From assembly GCA_024036415.1 (NCBI GenBank), contig JAMWET010001278.1:565501-629500 (forward strand): a DNA stretch of 64,000 nucleotides. Reading direction: 5' to 3'. The position numbers were made by a program, and so were the translations under genes. Origin of the DNA: Prochilodus magdalenae. Taxonomy: Eukaryota; Chordata; Actinopteri; Characiformes; Prochilodontidae. The notes beneath the pieces are model-generated. The model saw only the letters and a program-made list of their open reading frames with translations. It searched no databases and had not been told where the DNA came from. Positions 63,788 to 64,000 of the stretch are shown here, piece after piece (positions within the stretch are counted from its first letter, which is position 1; each line of letters begins with the position of its first letter).

Positions 63788-63968
63788 TGACCAAATACTC
63801 ATTTTCCACCATCATTTACAAATAAATTCTTTTAAATCCTACAATGTGATTTCTTTTTCGTTTTGTCTCTCATAGTTGAAGTGTACCTATGATGAAAATT
63901 ACAGACCTCTATCATCTTTCTAAGTAGGAGAACTTGCACAATCAGTGCAATACTTTGTTGCCCCACTG
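63788..63968 (-). repeat. Right terminal inverted repeat of the Tc1-like element
   Basis: Inverted partner of 62434-62633, slightly shorter through small deletions near its outer end and near 63850. Confidence 0.92.
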
Positions 63969-64000
63969 TATATTGTTAGATAGATAGTTTATAGTTATAA

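Overview
The window looks like nuclear DNA of a bony fish, most likely an otophysan teleost (characin, catfish or knifefish group). The evidence is dense dinucleotide microsatellites, several Tc1/mariner relics of teleost type, a tRNA-headed SINE with a LINE-like tail, and a fragment of a short DNA-transposon family that I recall as abundant in characiforms and siluriforms. There is no prokaryotic gene organisation, and no open frame that I can match to a known cellular protein. The window is best read as intergenic or long-intron sequence.

Layout. Positions 1-14600 are mostly unassigned sequence with a (CT)n tract beside a possible short exon (3358-3438), a TA microsatellite (12654-12683) and a GT microsatellite (14613-14656). 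At 14.8-16.5 kb a long imperfect CT array is followed by an internal fragment of an R2/NeSL-like LINE reverse transcriptase (minus strand, frameshifted), which abuts a Tc1 transposase relic (plus strand). From 19 to 22.7 kb there is an exon-like open segment on the minus strand (19277-19455), CT arrays, and a Tc1-type helix-turn-helix relic next to an internally deleted short DNA transposon. From 22.7 to 37 kb the sequence is mostly unassigned, with a GT array, a short interstitial telomeric repeat (29637-29662) and weak traces of old elements. At 37.2-37.6 kb a degenerate AT-rich repeat ends beside a strong hairpin (37519-37563). At 46.16-46.93 kb a TTAA-flanked, piggyBac-like non-autonomous element carries a nested minus-strand SINE with its own target duplication. 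At 48.83-49.62 kb there is an almost uninterrupted pyrimidine tract of about 0.8 kb. At 55.0-55.8 kb a 24-bp minisatellite is open in all three forward frames, which creates a spurious long reading frame. The last 1.5 kb (62434-63968) is a near full-length but inactivated Tc1-like transposon with TA target duplications and long inverted repeats.

No genes can be shown to work together here. The strongest statements concern mobile-element archaeology and tandem repeats. The candidate exons are weak: splice-like sites around short open stretches are expected by chance in 64 kb. I found no convincing undescribed biological system. The nested 46 kb element, the 24-bp minisatellite, the 37.5 kb hairpin and the exon candidates are the items most worth checking.
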